Shown: positions 8,623 to 18,049, numbered from the stretch's first letter. The stretch is 64,000 nt of DNA from Chryseobacterium sp. LJ668 (GCF_019613955.1 NZ_CP080443.1:868001-932000), one strand, 5' to 3'. Numbers and translations are program-made. Notes: generated by a model from the sequence alone, not told the origin.

Positions 8623-9897
8623 ATGAACGAAAAATTATTACAATATCTTTGGAATTTTAAGGTATTCACTCATTTCAACTTTAGTGACCTCAAGGGAAAC
8701 CCTATTGAAATTTTAGATTTCGGGAAATGGAATAGTGATTCCGGACCGGATTTCCTCATGGCAAAAATAAAAATCAATAATATTATTTTAGCCGGAAATA
8801 TAGAACTTCATGTGAGGTCATCTGACTGGATTTTTCATCAGCATTCCAAAGATCCGAATTATGATAATATCATTCTGCATGTCGTTTTCCAAAATGATGC
8901 AGACATTGATGAATTAAGCAAAAAAAACATCCCTACGCTCGAGCTGAAAGACCATATTGACGAAAGCATTTTTAGCAAGTATGAAAAATTGTTGAAAGAA
9001 AGCCGGTTCATTGCCTGTGAAGATGTATTTAATCCCAATATAATTCCAGTTTATTTTTTCGAAGAAAGTTTATTAAAAAAGCTTGAAGAGAAATCTTCAG
9101 AACTTGAAAAAGACCTTGAAATTCATAAAAACAATTATGAAGCTGTTTTGTTTCACGCTCTCGCCTATGCTTTTGGATTAAAAGTAAATGCTCATCTATT
9201 TAAACAGATTGCAGAAAGCATTGATTTTACTGCTTTTAATAAAATCAGGCAAAATAAAATTCAGCTTGAAGCTTTACTTTTCGGAATTTCCGGCTGGCTA
9301 GAAAAGCCTGAAGACGAACAAATGAAGATATGGAAAAGAGAATTTGACTTTCTGAAAGCTAAATTTAATCTATCTGAACTTATCATTCGTCCTAAATTTT
9401 TAAGATTACGTCCGCCCAATTTTCCAACGATCCGTTTATCACAGTTGGCAGATCTCTATTACCAGCATCAGAATTTATTCTCAAAAATTATTAATTCTAA
9501 AAATTCTGATGAATTGATATCAATTTTTCAAAGCGTAAAAGCTTCTGAATATTGGGATAATCATTTTAATTTTGGAAAGATTTCAGGTGTCGACCAGCCG
9601 AAAGTTTTAACCAGAGATTTTATAGAGTTGATCATTCTTAATAGCATTTTACCTTTAAAATACAGCTATCACAAATATCAAAACGAAGAAATTGCAGATG
9701 AAATTCTGGAGTTTTATAAAAAAATTTCCGCTGAAAAAAACTCAATCATAAACGGCTGGAAAAATACAGGCTTAAGTATAAAAAATGCTTTGCAGACACA
9801 AAGTCTGATTTATCACTACAAAAATTACTGCACACCAAAAAATTGCTTAAATTGCAGCATCGGATTTAAAATTCTAAAAGATAATAATCATGTTTGA
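8623..9897 (+). CDS. DUF2851 family protein
   Basis: The 424-residue soluble protein fits the DUF2851 family of Bacteroidota, recognised by the start (EKLLQYLWNFKVF), the segment ILDFGKWNSDSGPDFLMAKI and the N-I-E-L-H-V-R-S-S-D-W-x-x-H block (about residues 66-80), which recalls a nuclease-like core with acidic and histidine residues. The C-terminus has a cysteine cluster (CTPKNCLNCSIG) that could bind metal. No experimental function is known to me. The stop overlaps the start of the PspC-like gene by 8 bp, so the two are coupled. Confidence 0.82.
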   Translation: MNEKLLQYLWNFKVFTHFNFSDLKGNPIEILDFGKWNSDSGPDFLMAKIKINNIILAGNIELHVRSSDWIFHQHSKDPNYDNIILHVVFQNDADIDELSKKNIPTLELKDHIDESIFSKYEKLLKESRFIACEDVFNPNIIPVYFFEESLLKKLEEKSSELEKDLEIHKNNYEAVLFHALAYAFGLKVNAHLFKQIAESIDFTAFNKIRQNKIQLEALLFGISGWLEKPEDEQMKIWKREFDFLKAKFNLSELIIRPKFLRLRPPNFPTIRLSQLADLYYQHQNLFSKIINSKNSDELISIFQSVKASEYWDNHFNFGKISGVDQPKVLTRDFIELIILNSILPLKYSYHKYQNEEIADEILEFYKKISAEKNSIINGWKNTGLSIKNALQTQSLIYHYKNYCTPKNCLNCSIGFKILKDNNHV

Positions 9898-10111
9898 TAA
9901 CCTGCGTCACAAGATGGAAAGAGAATGGTTTGGGGTACTCACGAGAATGGGTGCTAAGCTTGGAATTCCTGTTTCTAAATTGCGGGTTTTCTTCATCTAT
10001 TCTACCTTTGCAACAGCAGGATTTTTCTTTTTAATCTATTTGGGGCTGGCTTTTACCCTGTGGATAAAAGATATTTTCATCACCAGAAGACCCAGCGTTT
10101 TTGATTTATAA
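9890..10111 (+). CDS. PspC-domain small membrane protein
   Basis: This 73-residue protein contains a PspC-like segment: a short amphipathic N-terminus with a possible helix-turn (MGAKLGIPVSKLRVFFI) and one strong membrane span (about 35-57, FATAGFFFLIYLGLAFTLWI). PspC proteins take part in the phage-shock envelope stress response in other bacteria. The Bacteroidota forms are usually annotated as transcriptional regulators without proof. It overlaps the DUF2851 gene and is 2 bp from the GNAT gene, so the three form one unit. Confidence 0.75.
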   Translation: MFDNLRHKMEREWFGVLTRMGAKLGIPVSKLRVFFIYSTFATAGFFFLIYLGLAFTLWIKDIFITRRPSVFDL

Positions 10112-10113
10112 GT

Positions 10114-10626
10114 ATGGAATTTATACAGATTACCTCACCCGACGATTACCGTGTACAAGTTATTTATGATTCTTATGCTTCAAGTTTTCCTGAAGACGAA
10201 AGAAGAGACTGGTACAAATTTGTACGTTTGTTTGAGCATCCGCAGGTCAAAGTTTTATCAGTTTTAAATGATTGTGAAAATATTGGTTATCTGGTGCTTT
10301 GGGAACTTGAAAATCACACTTTTGTAGAACATTTTGAGGTTTTTACAGAATTTAGAAATCAGAAACTAGGATCAAAAATTACAGAGTACCTAACTAAAAA
10401 CCATCCGAGGATCATTTTAGAAATAGAGCCTGGAAATCTGAATGAAAATTCACAACGCCGTTTCTCATTCTACCAGAAAAACGGTTTCCATCTGATCGAC
10501 GAGATGTACCTTCAGCCTAGTTACGGTGAAGGCAAAAACCCGCTTTCTTTATGGCTTTTATCTAACTATCACCCAGAAAATCTTAATCAGGTAAAAGATG
10601 AAATTTATGATGTTGTTTATCATTAA
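10114..10626 (+). CDS. GNAT family N-acetyltransferase
   Basis: The 170-residue protein shows a GNAT fold. The substrate-side segment (YASSFPEDERRDWYK) comes first, then beta strands ending VEHFEVF, and the acetyl-CoA loop R-N-Q-K-L-G-S-K-I (about 87-95), matching R/Q-x-x-G-x-G/S. A later FYQKNGFHLIDE is the usual C-terminal signature. The acceptor is unknown. It is cotranscribed with the PspC-like and DUF2851 genes and ends about 57 bp before a convergent gene. Confidence 0.83.
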   Translation: MEFIQITSPDDYRVQVIYDSYASSFPEDERRDWYKFVRLFEHPQVKVLSVLNDCENIGYLVLWELENHTFVEHFEVFTEFRNQKLGSKITEYLTKNHPRIILEIEPGNLNENSQRRFSFYQKNGFHLIDEMYLQPSYGEGKNPLSLWLLSNYHPENLNQVKDEIYDVVYH

Positions 10627-10683
10627 TTTTTAGTTTGCTTTTAGAAAACAGTGAGGTGACAATAAAACAAAGTTCATCACGCT

Positions 10684-11430
10684 TTATTTTTGTGTCTGCG
10701 GAGCTTTGTATGAGGAGATTCTCGATAAAACAGCACGTTGAAATCTCATGAGATCTGCATCGCTGACAAAACCATATTTCAGAATACTTTTTCGCTCAAA
10801 ACCGTTTGCTAAAACATAATATATAAAATGCTGGATCTGGGAACTTTCTATTTTTAAATCTGTAAAATACTGTGTGCCCAAAGCCATTGTGAGATAACCC
10901 ATAAGATCTACATCCTCCCACTTATCTTTGACTTTTCCTATCGAAAATCCCTGTCCTTTTGGCTGTACAAATTCTCCCGGCCTAGCTGCAAGAATTCTAG
11001 GATCAGACTTTTGCTTAATATAAACAGCCAGATCACTTTTGAGTTTTTCAACTTTTTTTGGTGGATTTAAGGTTTTCGTATCTATCTTTAAATCTCCGGT
11101 CAGTAATTTTTTGATTTCAACTTCATCAATGAGCTTTGCAGTTCTTAAAAGCTTAATATTAATGGGTGAATTAATATTATCTTTAGTAACAATTGTATTG
11201 GCTCTTTCATAACCGATTTTGATAAAACGCAGGTTGTCATCCTGTCTTCCGGAAATCATAAAGTGGCCATCCTGATTGGTTGTCACACGCTCGTCTGTTC
11301 TGATGTTGATTACAGTGACATCATATAATTCAATATTTTCTTCAGAGATCACTTTCCCAAAAATAAAATTTTGGGCGTTGATGTTGACGAAGAAAAATAA
11401 AGACAAAATAAAGAGTAGTTTACATTTCAC
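10684..11430 (-). CDS. Carboxypeptidase-regulatory-like domain protein, exported
   Basis: The 248-residue product has a signal peptide (MKCKLLFILSLFFFVNINAQ) and then a CarboxypepD_reg-like beta-sandwich (about residues 22-95: FIFGKVISEENIELYDVTV ... TTNQDGHFMISG), the domain often found at the N-terminus of TonB-dependent receptors. Here no barrel follows. The remainder (about 100-248) is helical and Lys-rich, with no known domain. Similar stand-alone proteins are common in Chryseobacterium and are probably periplasmic or outer-membrane associated. Role unknown. Confidence 0.78.
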   Translation of the reverse strand: MKCKLLFILSLFFFVNINAQNFIFGKVISEENIELYDVTVINIRTDERVTTNQDGHFMISGRQDDNLRFIKIGYERANTIVTKDNINSPINIKLLRTAKLIDEVEIKKLLTGDLKIDTKTLNPPKKVEKLKSDLAVYIKQKSDPRILAARPGEFVQPKGQGFSIGKVKDKWEDVDLMGYLTMALGTQYFTDLKIESSQIQHFIYYVLANGFERKSILKYGFVSDADLMRFQRAVLSRISSYKAPQTQK

Positions 11431-11449
11431 GGATTATTGTTTTATGCAG

Positions 11450-11457
11450 CAAAACTA
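11450..11457 (-). promoter_or_regulatory. -7 element for the CarboxypepD_reg-like gene
   Basis: On the minus strand this reads TAGTTTTG, an exact TAnnTTTG match 19 bp before the start codon. Confidence 0.5.
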
Positions 11458-11612
11458 AAGTAATTTTAATTGTATCTGAGAAATTTAACCACAGTTAACG
11501 CTTTTAGTAATTTTTTTTGAATTTTTCTTTTTCCAACTCTTAAAAACCCATTCTCAAATGTTAAAATTTCATTTATATTTTAATTAAATTGCAGTCTCAA
11601 TCTTTCAAAAAA

Positions 11613-14600
11613 ATGAATAATTCTTACACAGTCATCAATGCATCTGCGGGTTCGGGGAAAACGTATGCGCTTGTACAAAGACTGTTGATGATCTGTCTGC
11701 GATATCCTAATCAGCAGCATGCTATTCGTAATATTCTTGCGCTCACTTTTACCAACAAAGCAGCAAATGAAATGAAAGAAAGAATTTTGTCGTGGTTGGG
11801 AAACTTCACTGCTGAAAACTATAGGGATAATTCAGATTTAAAAAACATGCAGACGGCTTTTGAAAATGAAGACATAAAAATAACCATTGACGAGCTTCAT
11901 TTCAGGTCAAAAAAAATGCTGGATTATGTTCTTCATAATTATTCTACTCTAAATATCGGAACGATTGACCGTTTCAACTCACGTCTGGTGCGAAGCTTTT
12001 CTTATGAGTTGGGCTTAGCTAAAAATTTTAATCTTGAGATTGATGCTGAACCTTTTTTGATTGAAGCTGTTGACAAAATGCTCGATCAGATCGGAGAAAA
12101 TGACAGTATTTCAAATTCTTTTATGGATTATGTGGATTACAGTCTTGAAAATAATGAAAAAATAAATTTAAATAAAAACCTATACGATTCTGCAAAAGAA
12201 TTTGTAAAAGACATTCATTACGAGCATCTTAAAAACAACAAAAGCTTTGACGACAGCAAGTACGAAGAAATTAAAAATACGCTTCGGAAAGAAATTGTCT
12301 TCAATAAAAAACATTCTTTAGAAATTGCCACACAATCAATCGAATTGTTTAAATCAAGATCGATTGAAGTTGATGATTTTTCGCAAGGTAAAAATGGAAT
12401 CGGAGGGTTTTTTACTAAAATTGTAGACTTTTATAATAAAGAAAGACCCGGATTTCCGTTCCCTGCCAACGAGGAAAGCGCCTTAAATAATATTCTGAAA
12501 GGTGCAGCAACAAAATCTAAGCACAAAGAAGCAGAAATTTTGGAAATTCTTGAAAAGCTTCTGGAAAACAGAATGAAGCTCATTCTTTTATTTATTGAAA
12601 CTCAGAAAAAAGAAAAAATATTGTCGGCGTTGCTTCCATTAAAGGTCAACAAAGATATTCAGGATGAGCTGAAAAAAATTGAGGAAGAAAATGATTTGGT
12701 ACTCCTTTCAAAATTCAATATTCTAATCAACGAAAATCTTAAAAATGAACCTTCTGCTTTTATTTATGAAAAAGTGGGTTCGCAGTTTCAACATTATTTT
12801 TTTGATGAATTTCAGGATACTTCAGAACTGCAATGGCAGAATTTTATGCCTTTGAGAGATCATAGTGTTTCAACAGAAAATACTTCTTTTACTTTGGTTG
12901 GTGACCCGAAACAAAGTATCTACAGATTTCGCGGTGGAGAAAGCAAACTGATGCTCGACATCATCAATAAAAAAGAAATTTCACCGAAAGAAGCTGAATT
13001 ATTGGTTTTAAAAGACAATTGGAGAAGTGCAAAAAATATCGTTCAGTTTAATAACGAACTATACCAATTTCACTCAATAAATTTAGAGGAAGAACATAAA
13101 AACATTTTCGGAGTTGACGCTAAGCAGAATTCAAAATCTAAAATCGAAGGTCGTGTAAAGGTTAATTTAATCGAAAACCTCACAAAGGAAGATTTTTACA
13201 ACGACGTTTCCGAAAAAATGCAGAAAGACATTCAGGAATGTATTGATAACGGATTCAGGTTTTCCGACATTACGATTCTTTGTCGCGGTAACTTCGATAT
13301 TTTCAGTTATTCTCAGAAATTGGGAAACTTGAAAGTAAAGTACAAAGATGAACAAACCAATATCAAAACGATTTCCGACAAAGGTCTGACTTTAGAATTA
13401 TCAAACACTTTACAGGCGGTAATTCAATTTTTGAGATGGGAAACCAACCCGAAAAACAAACCGCATCTGATTATGCTGATGTTTTATCTGAACCGTTTGG
13501 GAAGAATAACGATGCGGGATTTCAGTTTGGATATAAAGGAAATTCTTTTGTTAGATTCTCACGAAGAGATTTTAGAGTTTATTCAAAACAAATATTCTCT
13601 CAAATTAAAACAGGATAATTTCCCGAAATTTAATCTTTATAATTTTGTAGAATACTACATTAATGAATTTGCAGTCGAACATAAAGAAACAGACTTTCTC
13701 CTCAATTTTCTGGAAATGCTTTTCAATTTTACTCAAAATGCAGGTGCTAGCACAAAAGAATTTCTAAAATATTGGGATGAGGAAGCTTCTAAACATACGA
13801 TTCAGGCTTCTGAAAATATTGATGCTATCCAAATCATGACCATCCACAAAGCGAAAGGGCTCGAATTTCCGATCGTTTTGATTCCTTTGGAAAATAAAAA
13901 TTCTGACAGCCAGTTCAACAATTGGTTTGACACGGGTGATGATGATGCATTGAAATCTGTAAATATCAACCAGTTTAATAAAAATCTTGAAGCATACGAT
14001 CCGGAGATTGAAAAATTTAATAAAATAAATTCCTATAAAAATTTTGTTGACCGGCTTTGCCTGCAGTACGTGGCCACAACGAGACCTGTGGAACAGCTTT
14101 TCTTTTATCTTCAAAAAGCCAATAAAACTTCAAATAATCTGGAGATTTTAGAATTTATTCAATCAAAAAACATAGAGAATCTTGATGAGTTTGATCTGTA
14201 TCGAACCGATCCTGAAATGCTTACCAAGCATACTCAACATAAAAGCTCATCATACAAGACCAAAGACATTCAAAATCTGAATAATAAACATGAAAAGAGT
14301 ACTTCAATAAAAATAGCTACTCCTTCAAAAACCTATCAGGAACGCAACAAAAAAGTACGGACCGGGATTTTCGTTCATGAATTGCTCTCAAAAATCAATA
14401 CCGAAAAAGACATCGAAAAAGTGCTTGCATGCTATACTCTTGAAGGTTTGATCACGCTGGAAGAAAAAGAAGAAATACAAAATAATTTAAAAGAAATTAT
14501 CAACAATTATTCAGAATTTTTTGATGAAAAATGGGAAGTCATTAATGAAAAAGACATTATGATTTCTGAAGGAGGAATCAGCAGAATTTATCGTCCTGAC

Positions 14601-14750
14601 CGTATTTTAAAAAGCACTGAAGGCTATATTATCATTGATTTCAAAACCGGACAAGAGTCTGGTAAAAACGAAAAACAGATTGAAACTTATAAAATGGTTT
14701 TGGAAAGTTTAGGGATGAAGGTTTTGAAAACGCAATTGATTTATTTATAA
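11613..14750 (+). CDS. UvrD-type helicase-nuclease (AddA/RecB-like)
   Basis: The product is 1045 residues from the ATG at 11613. An in-frame TTG 24 bp upstream is less likely. Superfamily 1 helicase motifs are all present: Walker A ASAGSGKTYALVQRLL at the N-terminus, motif II DEFQDTS (about 396), motif III GDPKQSIYRFRGGE (about 430), motif IV N-W-R-S-A-K, motif V TIHKAKGLEFPIVLIP (about 742) and motif VI VATTRPVEQLF. The C-terminus holds a PD-(D/E)XK nuclease core, RPDRI followed by IIDFKTGQ and Q-x-x-x-Y. This is the architecture of AddA, which resects double-strand breaks for recombination. The partner AddB nuclease is not in this window. Cytoplasmic. Confidence 0.88.
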   Translation: MNNSYTVINASAGSGKTYALVQRLLMICLRYPNQQHAIRNILALTFTNKAANEMKERILSWLGNFTAENYRDNSDLKNMQTAFENEDIKITIDELHFRSKKMLDYVLHNYSTLNIGTIDRFNSRLVRSFSYELGLAKNFNLEIDAEPFLIEAVDKMLDQIGENDSISNSFMDYVDYSLENNEKINLNKNLYDSAKEFVKDIHYEHLKNNKSFDDSKYEEIKNTLRKEIVFNKKHSLEIATQSIELFKSRSIEVDDFSQGKNGIGGFFTKIVDFYNKERPGFPFPANEESALNNILKGAATKSKHKEAEILEILEKLLENRMKLILLFIETQKKEKILSALLPLKVNKDIQDELKKIEEENDLVLLSKFNILINENLKNEPSAFIYEKVGSQFQHYFFDEFQDTSELQWQNFMPLRDHSVSTENTSFTLVGDPKQSIYRFRGGESKLMLDIINKKEISPKEAELLVLKDNWRSAKNIVQFNNELYQFHSINLEEEHKNIFGVDAKQNSKSKIEGRVKVNLIENLTKEDFYNDVSEKMQKDIQECIDNGFRFSDITILCRGNFDIFSYSQKLGNLKVKYKDEQTNIKTISDKGLTLELSNTLQAVIQFLRWETNPKNKPHLIMLMFYLNRLGRITMRDFSLDIKEILLLDSHEEILEFIQNKYSLKLKQDNFPKFNLYNFVEYYINEFAVEHKETDFLLNFLEMLFNFTQNAGASTKEFLKYWDEEASKHTIQASENIDAIQIMTIHKAKGLEFPIVLIPLENKNSDSQFNNWFDTGDDDALKSVNINQFNKNLEAYDPEIEKFNKINSYKNFVDRLCLQYVATTRPVEQLFFYLQKANKTSNNLEILEFIQSKNIENLDEFDLYRTDPEMLTKHTQHKSSSYKTKDIQNLNNKHEKSTSIKIATPSKTYQERNKKVRTGIFVHELLSKINTEKDIEKVLACYTLEGLITLEEKEEIQNNLKEIINNYSEFFDEKWEVINEKDIMISEGGISRIYRPDRILKSTEGYIIIDFKTGQESGKNEKQIETYKMVLESLGMKVLKTQLIYL

Positions 14751-14919
14751 AAAACACAAAGTTTTATAAAAAAGCTTCAATTCTTGATATTTTTTTCACA
14801 AATAAATGCAAATATATTTCATTATACAGCAGCCATATCATATAATGCAATTAATTAATCAAAGAAACAAAATATACTTTTAAATTACTGATAATCAGTT
14901 TTTTATACTATAAATTTTC

Positions 14920-14949
14920 TTGTATGTTTGATATTTTTTTATAATTTTG
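14920..14949 (+). promoter_or_regulatory. Promoter of the decayed lipoprotein gene
   Basis: TTG at 14920-14922 and TAATTTTG at 14942-14949 are 19 bp apart, an ideal Bacteroidota promoter, 26 bp before the ATG of the pseudogene. The promoter seems intact although the gene is broken. The surrounding stretch after the helicase gene (14751-14975) is A+T-rich and otherwise empty. Confidence 0.5.
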
Positions 14950-14975
14950 GGAGATCAAATAATAATTAAAAATTT

Positions 14976-16144
14976 ATGTAACAAATTAATTTAATAGCAA
15001 TTATAGGCATTGCTATCTCCTCATTTTTCTACTCATGTTCTACTGAAAGGGAACTTGAAAACGAAAGTTCTCAAAATCTAGAAATCTTTTATCTAGTCGG
15101 GATTCTGAAGTCTGTGATATTTTTAGTAATGTCACTGAAAGCACATTGATTCCTGGTATAAAAGCTGTAAATATTGACAATGGAATTTTATCAACATGTA
15201 ATAATAATATTTTGATTTCCCTACACTTCAGTCTTATGAAGATGCAATTACAATACTAGACAATCAAATTGATGATTACAATGATGGTTTTGATCAACAA
15301 ACTGCAAATATGACTGATGAAGAAGCTGATGATTATGCAGACGAAATTGGCTTTAATGAAGATTATCCTTTAATAAAATTTGAAGAAGAACTAAACTCTT
15401 GTTCTCTAAGACAAAATATTGAAACTTTAGAAGAAGATTGGTTAAGCCAGCAAGGAGATGGAGCATGGAATTTAAATGCAGACCCATGATGAAACTGAAA
15501 GAGCATTACTGATTGCAGGATCTGAATTCATCGTCGGGAATTGTAAAGATGGTTACACATATTATAAAATATTTGAATGGGGTACGGTTGAAATTGAAAT
15601 TAATGACATAAGTTCTCTTTCAAATATTTTAATTGCTATTAACAATATTATAAACCCCACAATGACTCAAGTAGACGATATATTAGCTGCTTCTGATACA
15701 CCACATAAAATTGATGTAGGACCACCCGCTTACAATAACATCCCTACTTTTCCCAATGATTGCAAAGAAGCAGCAAAAGAAAAAGAAGAAAAAATATTTG
15801 GTAATAACAGAAGAATTATATGGAAAAATAAATTTGTAAGAAAATCTGGCGTCGGTTCATCTCCATCAATTAAAGGGAAAGCATTAACAAAATCATATAG
15901 AAAGAAAAAAGGAAAATGGAAAAAATTTAGAGCTACTATTACTGCCGGTCTTGATGGTATAGTTTATAATAATTGTAGCAATACAGTAACTTTCGCTGAT
16001 TCAAAAGAAAAAAGAAGAAAAAGATTAAAGCTAACAAAACAAATAGGTGATCCCGGAAATTATCAACTTCATAAACTTAAACCAAACAAACTAATTAGTG
16101 TACACAAGCAAGAAGGAAATTATTTTCAAGATGATATATATTAA
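14976..16144 (+). pseudogene. Broken lipoprotein gene (nonsense codon and three frameshifts)
   Basis: Read across frames, this is one former lipoprotein of about 385 residues. ATG at 14976 is followed at once by TAA, then by an open lipoprotein signal ending FFYSC (cysteine codon 15036-15038). The frame shifts near 15075-15090, continuing SRDSEVCDIFSNVTES. It shifts again near 15205-15215, continuing FDFPTLQSYEDAITILDN. A third shift at 15475-15487 is best explained by one extra C in the CCC at 15483-15485. The last piece is open from 15476 to 16144 and could still be read as a 222-residue frame (MQTHDETERALLIAG...), with a Lys-rich C-terminus. No family is recognised. Four independent lesions argue for real decay over sequencing error. 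Confidence 0.75.
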
Positions 16145-16691
16145 TATATTGAAGAAATTTATAAACATTATATGTATTATAACAGCAGGAATAATTTATT
16201 CTCAGGATTATCCTTTGAAATTTGGAATAAAAGCGGGCTGGAATTATTCAAATGTGAATGCAATAGATGAATTTGGTGAGCCATCAGGTTATCTTAGTGG
16301 CATCATTGATGAAGCTTACGCAGGTTTTTTAATAGAAAAACAGATTTCAACAAAATCATACATACAGGTAACACCAACAGTCTCATTTACAGAAGCTGTT
16401 ACTTTTATCGAATTACCTGTTTATTTTAAATATAATTTTTATAATAAATTCTCACTTCTTGTTGGTCCAAAACTCAATTTTATTCCTGATGAACAGTATA
16501 ATAATTTTTATTATTTTAAAAAAAGACTCGGGATTAGTGGAGATATTGGAATTGATTATAAAATATCAAATCATTTTAATATTGAAGGCACTTTCTCAAA
16601 AGGATTTACAAAACAATTTGATGATCTTGCCTTAACCTATTATGAAGCTAGAAGAGATGTTTACAGAGTTGGGATAACCTATTATTTTTAA
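16131..16691 (+). CDS. Small outer-membrane beta-barrel protein
   Basis: From the ATG at 16131 the product has 186 residues. A GTG 33 bp upstream is in frame but would put extra charged residues before the signal peptide (MIYINILKKFINIICIITAGIIYSQ). The mature part has alternating hydrophobic strands (LKFGIKAGWNYSNV, FIELPVYFKYNF, FSLLVGPKLNF, RLGISGDIGIDYKI) and ends in an aromatic strand VYRVGITYYF, typical of an 8-strand barrel of the PorT/OmpX kind. The start overlaps the 3' end of the decayed lipoprotein gene, so the two were probably one operon. It could be losing its role with its partner. Confidence 0.75.
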   Translation: MIYINILKKFINIICIITAGIIYSQDYPLKFGIKAGWNYSNVNAIDEFGEPSGYLSGIIDEAYAGFLIEKQISTKSYIQVTPTVSFTEAVTFIELPVYFKYNFYNKFSLLVGPKLNFIPDEQYNNFYYFKKRLGISGDIGIDYKISNHFNIEGTFSKGFTKQFDDLALTYYEARRDVYRVGITYYF

Positions 16692-16706
16692 CTCCTATAG
16701 ATTATT

Positions 16707-16751
16707 AGTAAAACTTTCGGCGGCACCAAAGGTGCCGCCGAAAGTTTTACT
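16707..16751. terminator. Perfect 21-bp hairpin, bidirectional terminator
   Basis: Bases 16707-16727 are exactly complementary to 16731-16751, with an AAA loop. The core is G+C-rich (CGGCGGCACC) in an A+T-rich setting. A short T run follows on the plus strand (TTTTT). It lies between the convergent barrel gene and ferritin gene. Confidence 0.85.
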
Positions 16752-16765
16752 TTTTAAAGATAGAC

Positions 16766-17275
16766 TTAAGCTTTAGAATCCGCTACAAAAACCCGCTGCG
16801 AAAGTTCCTGATCGAATAAGTATAAAGCCGAAGGATTATCAGAAACCATTTTTATCTTTGTGACATATTGTGATGCGCTTGCTTCTTCCTCTACCTGTTC
16901 GTTGATAAACCACTGAAGGAAAGTTGTTGTTGCAAAATCGCCTTCGTCATTTGCATTTTTTACGATATTAAAAATACTTCTGGTTACTTTTTTTTCGTGT
17001 TCAAGCGCCTTCTCAAAAATATCTACTGCATTTTCAAAAACATGTGGTGGTTTTGGGATTTCTCCAACAATGATTTCTCCGCCTACATCATTCAAATAAT
17101 CAAACATTTTATCTGCATGCATCAATTCTTCTTTGCTCTGAACTCTGAAATAATTAGCAATTCCGTCAAGATCTTTTGCAGAAAACCAGGCAGACATTGA
17201 AAGATAATATTGAGCTGCATATTGCTCGTGAGCTATTTGTTCGTTGATGAGTTGTGCAATTTTTTCGCTTACCAT
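16766..17275 (-). CDS. ftnA: Ferritin
   Basis: The 169-residue protein is a non-haem ferritin that stores iron in a 24-subunit shell. Ferroxidase ligands are visible: the E-Q-Y-A-A-Q-Y-Y helix (Glu 17, Tyr 24), E-E-L-M-H-A (Glu 49-50, His 53 of the E-x-x-H pair), Glu 94 in KALEHEKKVT and the Q-W-F-I-N-E-Q-V-E-E motif near residue 126. Length matches bacterial FtnA. A minus-strand TAnnTTTG element lies just upstream, and the 3' side runs into the perfect hairpin terminator, so the gene appears monocistronic. Cytoplasmic. Confidence 0.95.
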   Translation of the reverse strand: MVSEKIAQLINEQIAHEQYAAQYYLSMSAWFSAKDLDGIANYFRVQSKEELMHADKMFDYLNDVGGEIIVGEIPKPPHVFENAVDIFEKALEHEKKVTRSIFNIVKNANDEGDFATTTFLQWFINEQVEEEASASQYVTKIKMVSDNPSALYLFDQELSQRVFVADSKA

Positions 17276-17291
17276 AATAAAAATTTATACT

Positions 17292-17299
17292 CAAAATTA
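17292..17299 (-). promoter_or_regulatory. -7 element for ferritin
   Basis: Minus strand reads TAATTTTG (TAnnTTTG) 16 bp before the ferritin start codon. Confidence 0.5.
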
Positions 17300-17357
17300 C
17301 GCATTAAAAGGCGAATTGAAAAGTTTTAGCAAAATTTAGAATTAGATTTAATATAAA

Positions 17358-17381
17358 AAGGATGGAATTGCTTCCATCCTT
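17358..17381 (-). terminator. Intrinsic terminator after the Spy-like gene
   Basis: AAGGATGGAA pairs with TTCCATCCTT across a 4-nt loop. On the minus strand it is followed by TTTTTAT. Confidence 0.82.
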
Positions 17382-17420
17382 CTAACATTAAAAAATCAAA
17401 ATTATAAACTATCAGTTTAT

Positions 17421-17870
17421 TTACGGTTGAGGAGCAAGGCCGTGTCTCATTTTTCTGTCGCCTCGCATCCCTTTTTCTTTCATCATCGCTTTTCTCTGAT
17501 CCATTTTTGCTTTTTTGCCCGCTTGCCATTTATCATACTGCTCTGGTGAAAGAATTTTCTTCATATCATTATCCATCTGCTGTCTTTTTGCTTTCATCTC
17601 TTTCATTTTAGCCTGTCGCTGATCTTTGTTTTTTTCAAAGTCATTTTTCATTTCAGCTTTTCTTTGGGCATGAAGCTCTTTGATTTGAGCCACCTGACTT
17701 TGGTTTAAATTCAGCTCTTTTTGCATTTCAGCCATTCTTTCCTGTTGTCTCTCCTGCATCTTCTGCTTCATTTCTTCTCTGTTTACTCTTTTATCCTGCG
17801 GAACTGCTTGTTGGGCCATTGCAAAACTTCCTATTCCGATCAATGCGATTGCTAGTACTAATTTTTTCAT
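17421..17870 (-). CDS. Spy/CpxP-like periplasmic protein, Lys/Met/Gln-rich
   Basis: The 149-residue product has a signal peptide (MKKLVLAIALIGIGSFAMAQ) and a highly charged helical body rich in Met, Lys, Gln and Arg. The pattern LNLNQSQVAQIKELHAQRKAEM followed by LSPEQYDKW resembles Spy/CpxP and DUF4890-type proteins, in which an L-N-L-x-x-x-Q motif precedes long helices that bind unfolded proteins. It is probably a periplasmic chaperone or stress protein. That is inferred from composition and a weak motif only. It has its own terminator and no close partner. Confidence 0.7.
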   Translation of the reverse strand: MKKLVLAIALIGIGSFAMAQQAVPQDKRVNREEMKQKMQERQQERMAEMQKELNLNQSQVAQIKELHAQRKAEMKNDFEKNKDQRQAKMKEMKAKRQQMDNDMKKILSPEQYDKWQAGKKAKMDQRKAMMKEKGMRGDRKMRHGLAPQP

Positions 17871-17996
17871 TTGTTTAAATTAAATTGGTTTGTTATATCT
17901 TTTGGATATCGAATTAAAGCTAAAGTTAAATATGAAATTCACAAAAAATGTTAAATTTTAATAAATATACTTTTATAATTATTATTAAATAAAAAT

Positions 17997-18020
17997 AGAT
18001 CAGGCAATAAAACCTGATCT
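17997..18020 (-). terminator. Intrinsic terminator after the Asn/Gly/Arg-rich protein gene
   Basis: AGATCAGG pairs with CCTGATCT (8 bp, 8-nt loop), and on the minus strand a T-rich tract follows. Confidence 0.75.
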
Positions 18021-18049
18021 ACACACCACTCAAATATAATATATGAAAA

